Below are positions 49,553 through 58,534 of a stretch of DNA of 64,000 bases, in pieces; within the stretch, counting starts at the first letter, position 1; each line of letters starts with the position of its first letter. The notes below the pieces were generated by a model. The model was given only the letters and a program-made list of their open reading frames with translations, searched no databases and had not been told where the DNA came from. Both the position numbers and the translations under genes were made by a program. The stretch covers positions 124,001 through 188,000 of the forward strand of contig JAEUSY010000041.1 in the NCBI GenBank assembly GCA_016788295.1, given 5' to 3'. The DNA is from Flavobacteriales bacterium. GTDB lineage: Bacteria; Bacteroidota; Bacteroidia; Flavobacteriales_F; PHOS-HE28.

Positions 49553-51345
49553 TCACCCACCCCGTTCACCAAACGGAACTCGTAGATGTTGCCCGGTCGC
49601 TTCTCCGCCATATCCAACAAAGTGGCATCGCTGAACACGATGTAGGCGGGTTTCTTCAGGTCCGCTGCGATGGTGCGCCGCAATGCCTTCAACTCGGCCA
49701 GCAGGTCCTCGGCCGCAGCTGAAGGGCCTGCCACCAGCACATCCTTGCGCTGCTTGGGCCGTTCCTGGCGTTCCTTGATGGTCGCTGGCGACACCAACCG
49801 CACAGGGCGTTCGCCCTGCAGCACGGCCTCACCGGCCCGCGTGATGCGGAGGTGGTAGTGGTCCGCGTAGGCGATCTCCAACAGTCCCAGTTGCAGGAAC
49901 TGCTGAATGAACATGATCCAAGCGAAGGCGCTCACATCGTTCCCTGCACCGAAGGTCTTGATGCGCTCCCATCCATTCTCCTGCACAACAGGGCTGCGGG
50001 TGCCTTTCAGCACATCCACCAGCACGCTCATGGGCAATTGCTGTCGACTGCGGACCACAGCGCTCAGTGCTTTCTGGGCCAGAACGGTGCCATCGAAATA
50101 CTTCGGCGGGTCTTTGCAGACATCGCAGTTGCCGCAGGGCTCAACGGTCTCCTCACTGAAGTAGCTCAGCAGGATGGTTCGGCGGCATACCTGCGCTTCG
50201 GCATACTCCTTCATCCTGTCCAGCTTCGCGATGACGACCTCCTTGTAGCGCGGGTCTTGGATCTCCTCGGCGAAGTGCATGTGCGTTTGCACATCGGCAT
50301 AACTGTAGAAGAGAATGGTCTCGGCAGGCTTGCCATCACGACCGGCCCGGCCGATCTCCTGGTAGTAGCCTTCCACCGTGCCGGGCATGTTATAGTGTAC
50401 CACGAACCGCACATCGGCCTTGTCGATGCCCATACCGAACGCGATGGTGGCGCAGATCACATGCAGCTTGCCTTGTATGAAATCGTCCTGGACGCGGCTG
50501 CGCTCCAAGGCATCGAGCTTCGCGTGGTAGAAGTCGGCGTTCACTCCGATGGCTTGCAACTTGGCCGCCAGTTTCTCGGAGCCTGCCCGGCTGTTGCAAT
50601 AGATGATCCCGCTGCGACCAGCATGACGGCCAACGATGCGCTCGATGGCGCGCCAACGGTCCTGGCCCGGAAGCACGGCCAGTGAAAGGTTCGGGCGGTC
50701 GAAACTGCTGATGAACACCTGCGGTTCGCGAAGGCCAAGACTGTGCGCGATATCCCCTCGCACGGTGCGGTCGGCCGTGGCGGTCAGGGCGATCACCGGC
50801 ACGGTCGGAAAGCGCTGCTTCAGCACATGCAGTTGTTTGTACTCCGGCCGGAACGAATGGCCCCAACTGCTGATGCAATGGGCTTCGTCCACCGCGAAGA
50901 GGCTCACGTTCAGTTCGGTCAGGCGGTCCAGAAAGCCCAACTGGAACAGCCGCTCGGGGGAGACATACAGCAGCTTCAGTTCGCCATTGCGCAGTTGCTG
51001 GTGGATGAGCCGCTCCTCGTTGAACTCCAGTGTGCTATTGAGGAATGCAGCAGGGATGCCGTTCCCCTGCAGCGACTGCACCTGGTCCTTCATCAACGCG
51101 ATGAGCGGCGAGATGACCACCGTGAGACCCGGGAAAGCGAGTGCGGGTAGCTGGTAACAGATGCTCTTCCCGCCGCCCGTAGGCATCAGCACCACCGCAT
51201 CGCGGCCATGGAGCACGTGCTCGATCACTTCCAACTGCTGTGGACGGAACGACTTGTAGCCGAAGTGGCGTTCAAGCAGCTCCAGCAATGAAGGATCTGA
51301 ATTACCGTAGGAGGCGGGCGGTTCAGAGAGGATGACGGATTCCAT
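49477..51345 (-). CDS. recQ: ATP-dependent DNA helicase RecQ
   Basis: 622 residues. Helicase core with Walker A MPTGGGKS, DExH-type DEAH in LFAVDEAHCISSWGHSF (specific for RecQ) and motif VI GRAGRDG; RQC zinc-binding region with Cys in CRRTILLSYF and CGNCDVC; winged helix (PMSVLVDVLKG) and a C-terminal HRDC domain (about 545-620). It unwinds DNA 3' to 5' in recombination and fork repair. The ATG at 51345 is preferred to a longer reading; a -35-like region with the GbsR-type dyad lies upstream. Confidence 0.96.
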   Translation of the reverse strand: MESVILSEPPASYGNSDPSLLELLERHFGYKSFRPQQLEVIEHVLHGRDAVVLMPTGGGKSICYQLPALAFPGLTVVISPLIALMKDQVQSLQGNGIPAAFLNSTLEFNEERLIHQQLRNGELKLLYVSPERLFQLGFLDRLTELNVSLFAVDEAHCISSWGHSFRPEYKQLHVLKQRFPTVPVIALTATADRTVRGDIAHSLGLREPQVFISSFDRPNLSLAVLPGQDRWRAIERIVGRHAGRSGIIYCNSRAGSEKLAAKLQAIGVNADFYHAKLDALERSRVQDDFIQGKLHVICATIAFGMGIDKADVRFVVHYNMPGTVEGYYQEIGRAGRDGKPAETILFYSYADVQTHMHFAEEIQDPRYKEVVIAKLDRMKEYAEAQVCRRTILLSYFSEETVEPCGNCDVCKDPPKYFDGTVLAQKALSAVVRSRQQLPMSVLVDVLKGTRSPVVQENGWERIKTFGAGNDVSAFAWIMFIQQFLQLGLLEIAYADHYHLRITRAGEAVLQGERPVRLVSPATIKERQERPKQRKDVLVAGPSAAAEDLLAELKALRRTIAADLKKPAYIVFSDATLLDMAEKRPGNIYEFRLVNGVGDHKASQFGAAFLEAIAAWRGRRAVN

Positions 51346-51435
51346 GGCGATCGGGAACCGGCAAGCTATCAGCCACGGCCCTTCCGGAAGCGAACGCGCC
51401 GGTCCAAGTTGTTCACACCCACTGTCCATGCACAT

Positions 51436-51457
51436 ACTTTCAAAACTATTTGGAAGT
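51436..51457. promoter_or_regulatory. Dyad operator candidate upstream of the GbsR-type gene
   Basis: ACTT-x-CAAA ... TTTG-x-AAGT, nearly perfect inverted arms around ACTA. It resembles the dyad at 52023-52042 (TTTCA ... GAAA core). It lies between recQ and the regulator, so it could control either or both; autoregulation of the GbsR-type gene is the simplest reading. Confidence 0.5.
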
Positions 51458-51500
51458 ACCGCTATTATGATCATACCTTTGGGCCATCATCACGCCAACC

Positions 51501-52001
51501 ATGGAACTCCACGAAGCCAAGGACAAGTTCATACAGGCCTGGGGCGCTTTCGGAAGCCAGTGGGGCATCAACCGCAGCATGGCGCAAGTGCATGCACTGT
51601 TGCTGATCAGTCCCGAGCCGTTGAGCACCGAGGATGTAATGGAGCAGTTGAACATCAGCCGGGGCAACGCCAATATGAACCTGCGCGCGCTGATCGACTG
51701 GCACCTGGTGGACCGCGTGTTGAAGACCGGCGAGCGCCGCGAATTCTTTCAAGCGGAGAAGGACGTGTGGAAGATCGCCACGAACATCACCCGCGAACGC
51801 AAGAAGCGCGAACTGGAGCCCATGGTACGCCTGCTGGGCGAACTGAAACAGACCAGCGGCACCAACAACGAGAGCAAGGCCTTCAAGCAAATGGCCCACG
51901 ACCTGCATGACCTCACCAGCCGGATCGATGCTGTCCTCGAGCGTAGCACCCGCAGCGATGTACAGTGGTTCCTGAAGGCCGCTTCCACCCTGCTTCGATA
52001 G
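51501..52001 (+). CDS. GbsR/MarR-type transcription regulator
   Basis: 166 residues: MELHEAKDKFIQAWGAFGSQWGINRSMAQVHALLLI is the characteristic start of GbsR-like regulators of Bacteroidota, followed by a winged helix (SPEPLSTEDVMEQLNISRGNANMNLRALIDWHLV) and a helical C-terminal dimerisation part. It usually controls adjacent membrane-lipid or osmolyte genes. Downstream are a methyltransferase and an epimerase on the same strand, likely targets; both gaps carry similar dyads. Confidence 0.9.
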   Translation: MELHEAKDKFIQAWGAFGSQWGINRSMAQVHALLLISPEPLSTEDVMEQLNISRGNANMNLRALIDWHLVDRVLKTGERREFFQAEKDVWKIATNITRERKKRELEPMVRLLGELKQTSGTNNESKAFKQMAHDLHDLTSRIDAVLERSTRSDVQWFLKAASTLLR

Positions 52002-52022
52002 CCGTTTCTCTTTTGCCACAAT

Positions 52023-52042
52023 GTTTCATTATTTCCTGAAAC
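52023..52042. promoter_or_regulatory. Second GbsR-type dyad upstream of the methyltransferase gene
   Basis: GTTTCA (52023-52028) and TGAAAC (52037-52042), perfect 6-base arms with an 8-base AT-rich spacer, 17 bases before the methyltransferase ATG. Confidence 0.5.
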
Positions 52043-52058
52043 TTCAACACACTAGCAG

Positions 52059-52928
52059 ATGACAACCGCCGAACTCCTCGCCCCGTCCGCTGCCGCCATC
52101 GACCCACGTGTTGTGGACCACTTCCACGCCAGCGCCGCGCTCTACAAGCTGTGGAGCCGGGAAGGTCACCTGCACTTCGGCTATTGGCAATGGCCTACCG
52201 CCCCCTGGGACCGGCGTGCCATGCTCGAAGCCCTGACACAACGGGTGATCAGGGAATTGCGACCACGCGCTGACCATCACCTTGCCGACCTGGGCTGTGG
52301 CTATGGAAGTTCCGCACGCTTGGTGGCCCGCACTTACGGTTGTGCCGTACAGGCCTTCACGGTCGTGAAGGAACAGGTTAAGGAAGGCCAGACCAAGGCA
52401 GCACAAGAGGACCTGCCCGTGACCATGCACCTCCGCGATTTCCGTGACACAGGCCTGACGACAGGTACGATGGACGGCGTGTATGCCTTGGAGAGCCTGT
52501 GCTACGGCAGCGGACAAGGCAAGGCTGATGTATTGGCCGAGGCTGCACGGATACTCCGTCCCGGTGGGCGCATCGCGCTTGTGGACGGCTTCATTGTAAA
52601 ACCACCTACAGGACTTCGCAAGCGCATGGTGCGTACGGTGGAAGACGGCTGGGCCGTACCCTGTTTTCCGCGTCTGCAGGCCTTCGTGCGGGCGATGGAG
52701 CACGTGGGCTTCACGGATATCCGCATCACCGACCTCAGTTACCGCGTGGCACCCAGCGCCGCACATGGCCTGCCGCTGATGGCGTGGACCAAATTGCGCT
52801 ACCTCTTCACCGGAAAACGACTGGATCCGCTGGAGAGCGCCCACCTAAAAAGCTGCCTGTACGGCATTGCCATGGGCACCCAGCGCGATCTGTTCCGCTA
52901 CCTGCTCATCACCGCCCATAAACACTGA
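52059..52928 (+). CDS. Class I SAM-dependent methyltransferase
   Basis: 289 residues with motif I LADLGCGYGSS, a conserved region YALESLCYG and motif LRPGGRIALVDGF, like the cyclopropane/gamma-tocopherol-type small-molecule methyltransferases. N-terminal HFGYWQWP is typical of the phytol/isoprenoid methyltransferase group. It transfers a methyl group to a small hydrophobic substrate; the true substrate is unknown. Preceded by a GbsR-type dyad and followed after 11 bases by an epimerase gene in the same direction, so the three form one regulon. Confidence 0.87.
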   Translation: MTTAELLAPSAAAIDPRVVDHFHASAALYKLWSREGHLHFGYWQWPTAPWDRRAMLEALTQRVIRELRPRADHHLADLGCGYGSSARLVARTYGCAVQAFTVVKEQVKEGQTKAAQEDLPVTMHLRDFRDTGLTTGTMDGVYALESLCYGSGQGKADVLAEAARILRPGGRIALVDGFIVKPPTGLRKRMVRTVEDGWAVPCFPRLQAFVRAMEHVGFTDIRITDLSYRVAPSAAHGLPLMAWTKLRYLFTGKRLDPLESAHLKSCLYGIAMGTQRDLFRYLLITAHKH

Positions 52929-52939
52929 AACCTACCTGC

Positions 52940-53896
52940 ATGAACACCCCGAAGCACATTGTACTGGCCGGTGGCACCGGTCTTATGGGCCGTTTGCTAA
53001 CCCGTCATTTCAGCGAACGCAACATACCGGTTATCGTGCTGACACGCGGTAAGAGCGAGGAACGCAACGGGACCACCCACATCCACTGGGACCCTGAACA
53101 TCCGCGCGACCTGGAGCAGCATCTGAACGGTGCTCAGGCCGTGATCGGTCTTGCAGGTGCCACCGTTGACCGGCGCTACAACGCCAAGGGCAAATGGACC
53201 ATCATGCACAGTCGCCTCAGCAGCACGCTTGCTCTGGGTGATGCACTGGGCCGCTGCACAGACCCACCCGAAGCCTGGCTGCAACTGAGCACCGCCACCA
53301 TCTACCGCCATGCGCAGGACCGACCCATGGACCAATACACCGGTGAACTGGGCGAAGGCTTCAGTGTGGAGGTGGCGCGCAGCTGGGAGGCCGCGGCCAA
53401 CAGTTTCGACCTGCCCCGCACGCGCATGGCCTTGCTGCGCAGCGCCATGGTGCTGAGCCCTAATGGCGGAGTGCTTCCCCGTTTGGTGCAACTGACACGT
53501 GCGGGGCTGGGTGGCAGGCACGGCAGTGGCGAGCAGTTCGTGAGCTGGATCCACGCTCAGGACCTGTGCCGCGCCATTGACCACCTGCTTGACAGGCCCG
53601 ATGCCAGAGGGGTGTATGATATTGCCGCACCGGAGCCCACCCGCGATGGCTACCTGATGGAACTGTTGCGCGCACGCTACCGCCCGTTGATCGCGCTGCC
53701 GCAACCGCGATGGCTTCTGGAACTGGGCGCCTGTGTGCTGGGCACGGAGACCGAGTTGATACTCAAGAGCCGTCGGGTGGTACCCAAACGATTGTTACGC
53801 GAAGGCTTCCAGTTCGCGCACCCCGGCATCACCGAGGCCTTGGTGGACCTGCTGGGCAATGCACGAGGTGAATGGAAGGTGGCACCGGCACCATGA
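52940..53896 (+). CDS. TIGR01777-family epimerase (SDR, DUF1731)
   Basis: 318 residues. NAD(P)-binding start VLAGGTGLMGRLLTRHF, second strand VIVLTRGK, then VIGLAGATVDRRYNAKGK typical of the YfcH/TIGR01777 group, and a C-terminal DUF1731 tail (LKSRRVVPKRLLREGFQFAHP). Members are epimerase-like oxidoreductases of unknown substrate. Grouped with the methyltransferase and GbsR-type regulator; likely the same small-molecule pathway. Confidence 0.92.
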   Translation: MNTPKHIVLAGGTGLMGRLLTRHFSERNIPVIVLTRGKSEERNGTTHIHWDPEHPRDLEQHLNGAQAVIGLAGATVDRRYNAKGKWTIMHSRLSSTLALGDALGRCTDPPEAWLQLSTATIYRHAQDRPMDQYTGELGEGFSVEVARSWEAAANSFDLPRTRMALLRSAMVLSPNGGVLPRLVQLTRAGLGGRHGSGEQFVSWIHAQDLCRAIDHLLDRPDARGVYDIAAPEPTRDGYLMELLRARYRPLIALPQPRWLLELGACVLGTETELILKSRRVVPKRLLREGFQFAHPGITEALVDLLGNARGEWKVAPAP

Positions 53897-54023
53897 GCGC
53901 CTTCAACCGACACAGCTCACCATTCCTCCCAGTTCCACACCGTTCGTGTAGTGGATCCCTTGCCGAACGGACCACCGGGTACTTTCGTAGCGTTCCGGCA
54001 CACTGTACCGGCCGCGCCCACGC

Positions 54024-54767
54024 ATGATCCAGATCTCCGGCATCCGCAAATCGTACCGCACCGGTGCCAACATCCTACAGGTGCTCAAGGGCATCGACCT
54101 GCACATTGGTGCGGGTGAGCTGGTGAGCATCATGGGCAGCAGCGGCTCAGGCAAGAGCACGCTGTTGAACATCATCGGCATACTGGACAACTACGACAGT
54201 GGCGAGTACCTGTTGGACAACATGCTTATCCGCAGCCAGAGCGAGACGGAGAACGCCGTTTTGCGCAGCAAGTACATCGGCTTCGTGTTCCAGAGCTTCA
54301 ACCTGATCTCGTTCAAGAACGCCCAGGAGAACGTGGCGCTCCCCCTCTACTATCAAGGTGTACCGCGCCGCAAGCGCAACGAACTCGCCCTGGAGATGCT
54401 GGGTCGCGTGGGGTTGCGTGATTGGGCACACCACATGCCCAACGAGATGAGCGGTGGCCAGAAACAACGCGTGGCCATTGCCCGTGCACTGATCAGCGAC
54501 CCCAAGATCATCCTGGCCGACGAACCCACCGGTGCGTTGGACAGCAAGACCAGTCACGAGGTGATGGAGCTCCTCACCAGTGTGAACCGCGACCTGGGAA
54601 AGACCGTGGTGATCGTGACCCACGAACGCGAAGTGGCCGCTGCGACCGAGCGTGTGATATACCTGCGCGATGGCCTGATCGAGAACGCCCATATGGACCC
54701 CAAGAGCCTCAGCACCAATATGGATGGTGTGCGCGAGGTGAACAAACCCGCAGGCGATGTTCGATAG
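54024..54767 (+). CDS. ABC transporter ATPase, MacB/LolD type
   Basis: 247 residues. Walker [10 protein letters not shown] (39-47), Q-loop [11 protein letters not shown], signature [15 protein letters not shown], Walker [16 protein letters not shown] and the switch His in VIVTHE. It powers the two MacB-type permeases downstream, its stop overlapping the first of them by 11 bases. No fused permease, so it is the split form of the MacB system. Confidence 0.94.
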   Translation: MIQISGIRKSYRTGANILQVLKGIDLHIGAGELVSIMGSSGSGKSTLLNIIGILDNYDSGEYLLDNMLIRSQSETENAVLRSKYIGFVFQSFNLISFKNAQENVALPLYYQGVPRRKRNELALEMLGRVGLRDWAHHMPNEMSGGQKQRVAIARALISDPKIILADEPTGALDSKTSHEVMELLTSVNRDLGKTVVIVTHEREVAAATERVIYLRDGLIENAHMDPKSLSTNMDGVREVNKPAGDVR

Positions 54768-56001
54768 GGAGAAATGGGGCGAGGTGTTCGAGAGCATCGG
54801 CAAGAACAAGCTGAGGGCGGTGCTCACAGGCTTCGCCGTGTTCTGGGGCATCTTCATGCTCATCATTCTCTTGGGCGCCGGGGCGGGCCTGCGCAACGGC
54901 TTCAGCTACAACTTCCGCAACACGGCAACCAACAGCATCCGCATTTGGGGCAACGAGACCAGCAAACCGTGGAAGGGCCTCCCGCCCAACCGCCGAATAG
55001 ACCTGGAGGATAGCGATATCGAAGCCCTGCGGAACGCCGTTCCCGGCATTGAACACATCAGCGGACAATACAGTGTTTGGCGCGGCCAGAGCAAGTTGCA
55101 GTACGGCATGAACTCGGGCAGCTACAGCATACGCGGGATACAGCCTGAGCATCGCCATTTGCAGCACCAGACCATCATTGAAGGGCGCTTCATCAACGAA
55201 GTGGACCAAGTACAGGACCGCAAGGTGATCGTGATCGCGGAAGACTGCCGCACCGAACTGTTCAAGAAGGAGGACCCGTTGCACAAGTGGATCAACGTGA
55301 ACGGCATCCCCTTCGAAGTAGTGGGACTTTATGCCTATGAGACCGGCGGGCCCGAGCGTGGGCAGCGCAGTCCGGTGTACATCCCTTTGAGCGCGGCCCA
55401 GAAGGTCTTCAATGCCAAAGGCATCGTGGACGACATCACCTTCAGCTTTGCCGATGCAAGCCTGGCGGGTGCCAAACGCGCCCAGGAACGTGCCGTGCAT
55501 ACGCTGGCCCGTCGCCACGATTTCGACCCCACCGACGAACGTGCCTTGTGGGTGAACAACAACGTGGAGAACGTGGGCACCATGAACAACATCTTCAATG
55601 GCATCTCGGCCTTCCTGTGGTTCGTGGGGATCGGATCGCTGATCGCAGGCATCGTGGGTGTGAGCAACATAATGCTCATCGTGGTGAAGGAGCGTACACG
55701 CGAGATCGGCATTCGCAAAGCGCTGGGTGCCACACCGGCCAACGTGGTGGGCCAGGTGCTGCTGGAAGCCGTGTTCATAACGGGCATGGCCGGATGGCTA
55801 GGATTGGTGCTGGGCGTTTTCCTCATGGAAGGCATCGCCAGCGTGGTGCCCGGTAGCGAGTTCTTCCGCGACCCCACGATCCAGATCAACGTGGCCATCT
55901 ATGCCCTGTTGGCATTGATCGTGGCCGGTGCATTGGCCGGATTCATCCCTGCCCGTCGCGCTGCGGCCATCCGTCCCATTGAAGCCCTACGAGACGAATA
56001 A
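54757..56001 (+). CDS. MacB-type ABC permease (first of two)
   Basis: 414 residues, with an N-terminal helix (RAVLTGFAVFWGIFMLIILLGAGAG), a large periplasmic MacB_PCD domain (about 50-270) and three C-terminal helices with the coupling segment VVKERTREIGIRKALGATPANVV. It has the FtsX fold of mechanotransmission transporters that move substrates in the periplasm by conformational coupling. 414 residues, the normal length. Spaced 4 bases from the second permease, which is its presumed heterodimer partner. Confidence 0.93.
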   Translation: MFDREKWGEVFESIGKNKLRAVLTGFAVFWGIFMLIILLGAGAGLRNGFSYNFRNTATNSIRIWGNETSKPWKGLPPNRRIDLEDSDIEALRNAVPGIEHISGQYSVWRGQSKLQYGMNSGSYSIRGIQPEHRHLQHQTIIEGRFINEVDQVQDRKVIVIAEDCRTELFKKEDPLHKWINVNGIPFEVVGLYAYETGGPERGQRSPVYIPLSAAQKVFNAKGIVDDITFSFADASLAGAKRAQERAVHTLARRHDFDPTDERALWVNNNVENVGTMNNIFNGISAFLWFVGIGSLIAGIVGVSNIMLIVVKERTREIGIRKALGATPANVVGQVLLEAVFITGMAGWLGLVLGVFLMEGIASVVPGSEFFRDPTIQINVAIYALLALIVAGALAGFIPARRAAAIRPIEALRDE

Positions 56002-56005
56002 CACC

Positions 56006-57253
56006 ATGTTCGACAACGACCGTTGGGGAGAGATCTGGAACACGCTGAGCCGCAACAAGCTGCGCAGCTTCCTCACCATGTTCGGTGTGGGCTGGGGCAT
56101 CTTCATGCTGGTGGTGATGCTGGGCATGGGCAATGGGTTGAAGAACGCCGTGCTCGGTGGTTTCGAGGGCTTTGCGACCAACAGCGCCTTCCTGTGGACC
56201 ATGCCCACTACCAAGCCTTATGCGGGTTTCCAGAAGGGGCGAAACTTCAACTTCGACAACGAGGACGTCGGCATCATCCGTCGCAACGTCCCAGGCATCG
56301 AGATCTGTTCGCCACAACTGCAATTGGGCGGCTGGCAGGGGGGCAACAACGTGAGCTACAACGGCAAGATCGGTGCCTTTTCCATCTACGGCTGCGAGCC
56401 GGAAGTGATCCAAGTGGAGGCCATCCGTCTGCCACAAGGCCGGTTCCTGAACAGTGCCGATCTATCGCAGGAACGCAAGGTGGCCGTTATCGGTGTGGAT
56501 GTGGTGAAGCAGCTCTTCGGAGCGCAGGACCCGATCGGCGAGCACATCAAGATCAACGGTGTGTACTTCCAGGTGGTGGGGGTGAGCAAGAAGAAGAGCA
56601 GCGCCGAAATGGGCGACAATCCCGACGCCAAGATCTATGTACCCTTCACCACCTTCCAGAAGGCCTTCAATAGTCTGAACGAGGTACACTGGTTCACCTT
56701 GGTGGCAAAGCCGGGCGTTGATGTGGCCGAAATGGAGAAACAGGTGCGGGCGCTCATGGCCCGCAAGCACCGCGTGGACCCCACGGACGAGAGCGCCTTC
56801 GGGAGCTGGAACATGCAGGAGTTCTATGGCATGATGAACGGCTTGTTCATCGGCATCGGAGGCCTAAGTTGGTTCGTGGGCATCTGCACCCTGCTGGCCG
56901 GTGTGATCGGCATTGGCAACATCATGCTCGTGAGCATCCAGGAGCGCACCAAGGAGATCGGCATCCGCCGAAGCCTGGGTGCCACACCCGCCAACATCAC
57001 CGGACAGATCGTTCAGGAAGCGCTCACGCTCACCTTCATCGCAGGCTATTTCGGCCTGCTGGCGGGTGTGGGCGTGCTCGAGCTCATCCGCAGTTTGGCG
57101 GGCGAGGCCGACTTTTTCAAGAACCCCGGCGTGGACCTCTTCGTGGCGCTGGTAGCATTTGGCGTACTGATCACCAGCGGGCTCCTGGCCGGCCTTCTGC
57201 CCGCACGTCGCGCACTACGCATCAAAGCCGTTGATGCGCTCCGGGCCGAATAG
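56006..57253 (+). CDS. MacB-type ABC permease (second of two)
   Basis: 415 residues, same layout as the previous permease: N-terminal helix (RSFLTMFGVGWGIFMLVVMLGMGNG), MacB_PCD domain and three C-terminal helices with IQERTKEIGIRRSLGATPANIT. Similar but clearly diverged, so the transporter is likely a heterodimer. The ATG at 56006 matches the paralogue start; the longer reading from 55928 overlaps the previous gene. The adaptor follows after 50 bases. Confidence 0.93.
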   Translation: MFDNDRWGEIWNTLSRNKLRSFLTMFGVGWGIFMLVVMLGMGNGLKNAVLGGFEGFATNSAFLWTMPTTKPYAGFQKGRNFNFDNEDVGIIRRNVPGIEICSPQLQLGGWQGGNNVSYNGKIGAFSIYGCEPEVIQVEAIRLPQGRFLNSADLSQERKVAVIGVDVVKQLFGAQDPIGEHIKINGVYFQVVGVSKKKSSAEMGDNPDAKIYVPFTTFQKAFNSLNEVHWFTLVAKPGVDVAEMEKQVRALMARKHRVDPTDESAFGSWNMQEFYGMMNGLFIGIGGLSWFVGICTLLAGVIGIGNIMLVSIQERTKEIGIRRSLGATPANITGQIVQEALTLTFIAGYFGLLAGVGVLELIRSLAGEADFFKNPGVDLFVALVAFGVLITSGLLAGLLPARRALRIKAVDALRAE

Positions 57254-57303
57254 CACACAGAACATCCACCGAACACCTCCTCACCTCCAATCGCACTTCG
57301 GGT

Positions 57304-58419
57304 ATGAAACGCATCCTCAAATACCTCCTCTTCATCGGTCTCGGCGCACTCTTCATCTGGACCATGTACTTCCTGTACGAGAAGAGCGCCAGCAAACCCG
57401 ACGAGTTCAACGTGGAAACGCTGAAGCGCAACAACGTGGTGAAGAAGACCGTGGCCAACGGCAAGATCGTGCCACGCAAGGAGATCCTGATCAAACCCGT
57501 TGTGAGCGGTATCATCGCCGAACTTTATGTGGAGGCCGGCGACATCGTGAAGAAGGACCAGCCGCTGGCCAAGATCAAGATCGTGCCCGACATGCTCTCA
57601 CTGAGCAATGCCGAGAACCGATTGCGCAATGCGGAGATCGGGCAGCAGAACGCACAGCTCAACTTCGACCGCAACAAGCCGCTTGCAGACAAGGGCGTGA
57701 TCAGCGCGGCTGAGATGCAGACCTTCGACATGGCGCTTAAGAACGCCAAGCAGGAAGTGGCCGCAGCGCAGGAGGCCCTGCAGGTGGTGCGTGATGGCAT
57801 CAGCCGCAGCAGTGCAGGTAACACCATCGTACGCAGCACCATCAACGGTATGGTACTGGATGTGCCTGTGAAGGAAGGAAACAGCGTGATCGAGCGCAAC
57901 AACTTCAACGAGGGCACCACCATTGCCGCCATTGCCGACATGAACGACCTGATCTTCCAAGGCAAGGTGGACGAGAGCGAGGTGGGCAAGGTGAAGCTGG
58001 GCATGCCCGTGGTGCTCACCGTAGGTGCCATTGACAATGCCAAGTGGGACGCCGAGCTGGAGTACATCGCCCCGAAGGGTGTGGAGGAGAACGGCGCCAT
58101 CCAGTTCGAGATCCGCGCGGCCGTGAAACTGAAGGAAGGACAGACCCTGCGCAGTGGATACAGTGCGAATGCGGATATCGTGCTGCAACAGCGGGACAGC
58201 GTGCTCACCGTGCCCGAGAGCATTGTGGAGTTCAACACCAAAGGCGACAGCGCCTTCGTGCACGTGCAGAATGGTGAGGACTGGAAAAGGACCTACATCA
58301 AGACCGGTCTTAGCGATGGCATCAACCTGGAAGTGCTCGATGGCGTGACCGCAGAGACCAAACTGAAAGGTGCCAAGAAGGTGGCACCGGAAGTGCAAGT
58401 GAGCGTTGGCTCGGAATAA
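57304..58419 (+). CDS. MacA-like periplasmic adaptor (HlyD/RND family)
   Basis: 371 residues. N-terminal anchor helix (LKYLLFIGLGALFIWTMYFLYE), barrel-hybrid strands VKKTVANGKIVPRKEILIKPV, coiled-coil hairpin (about 95-165), lipoyl-type half GNTIVRSTINGMVLDVPVKEGNSV and beta barrel/membrane-proximal domains. It links the MacB-type pump to an outer-membrane channel. No TolC-type gene lies in the window. Substrate unknown (lipid, peptide or macrolide are typical of the family). Confidence 0.93.
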   Translation: MKRILKYLLFIGLGALFIWTMYFLYEKSASKPDEFNVETLKRNNVVKKTVANGKIVPRKEILIKPVVSGIIAELYVEAGDIVKKDQPLAKIKIVPDMLSLSNAENRLRNAEIGQQNAQLNFDRNKPLADKGVISAAEMQTFDMALKNAKQEVAAAQEALQVVRDGISRSSAGNTIVRSTINGMVLDVPVKEGNSVIERNNFNEGTTIAAIADMNDLIFQGKVDESEVGKVKLGMPVVLTVGAIDNAKWDAELEYIAPKGVEENGAIQFEIRAAVKLKEGQTLRSGYSANADIVLQQRDSVLTVPESIVEFNTKGDSAFVHVQNGEDWKRTYIKTGLSDGINLEVLDGVTAETKLKGAKKVAPEVQVSVGSE

Positions 58420-58534
58420 GCCCGAGCCGCTCGATCCTGGCTAATTCAAAGATCGTTCTGTTCTGTAGCGACCAGGTACCATGCGACCTGGCCAGTGACG
58501 ATCCCGAGCACGAACGAATACCCATCTTCGCACC

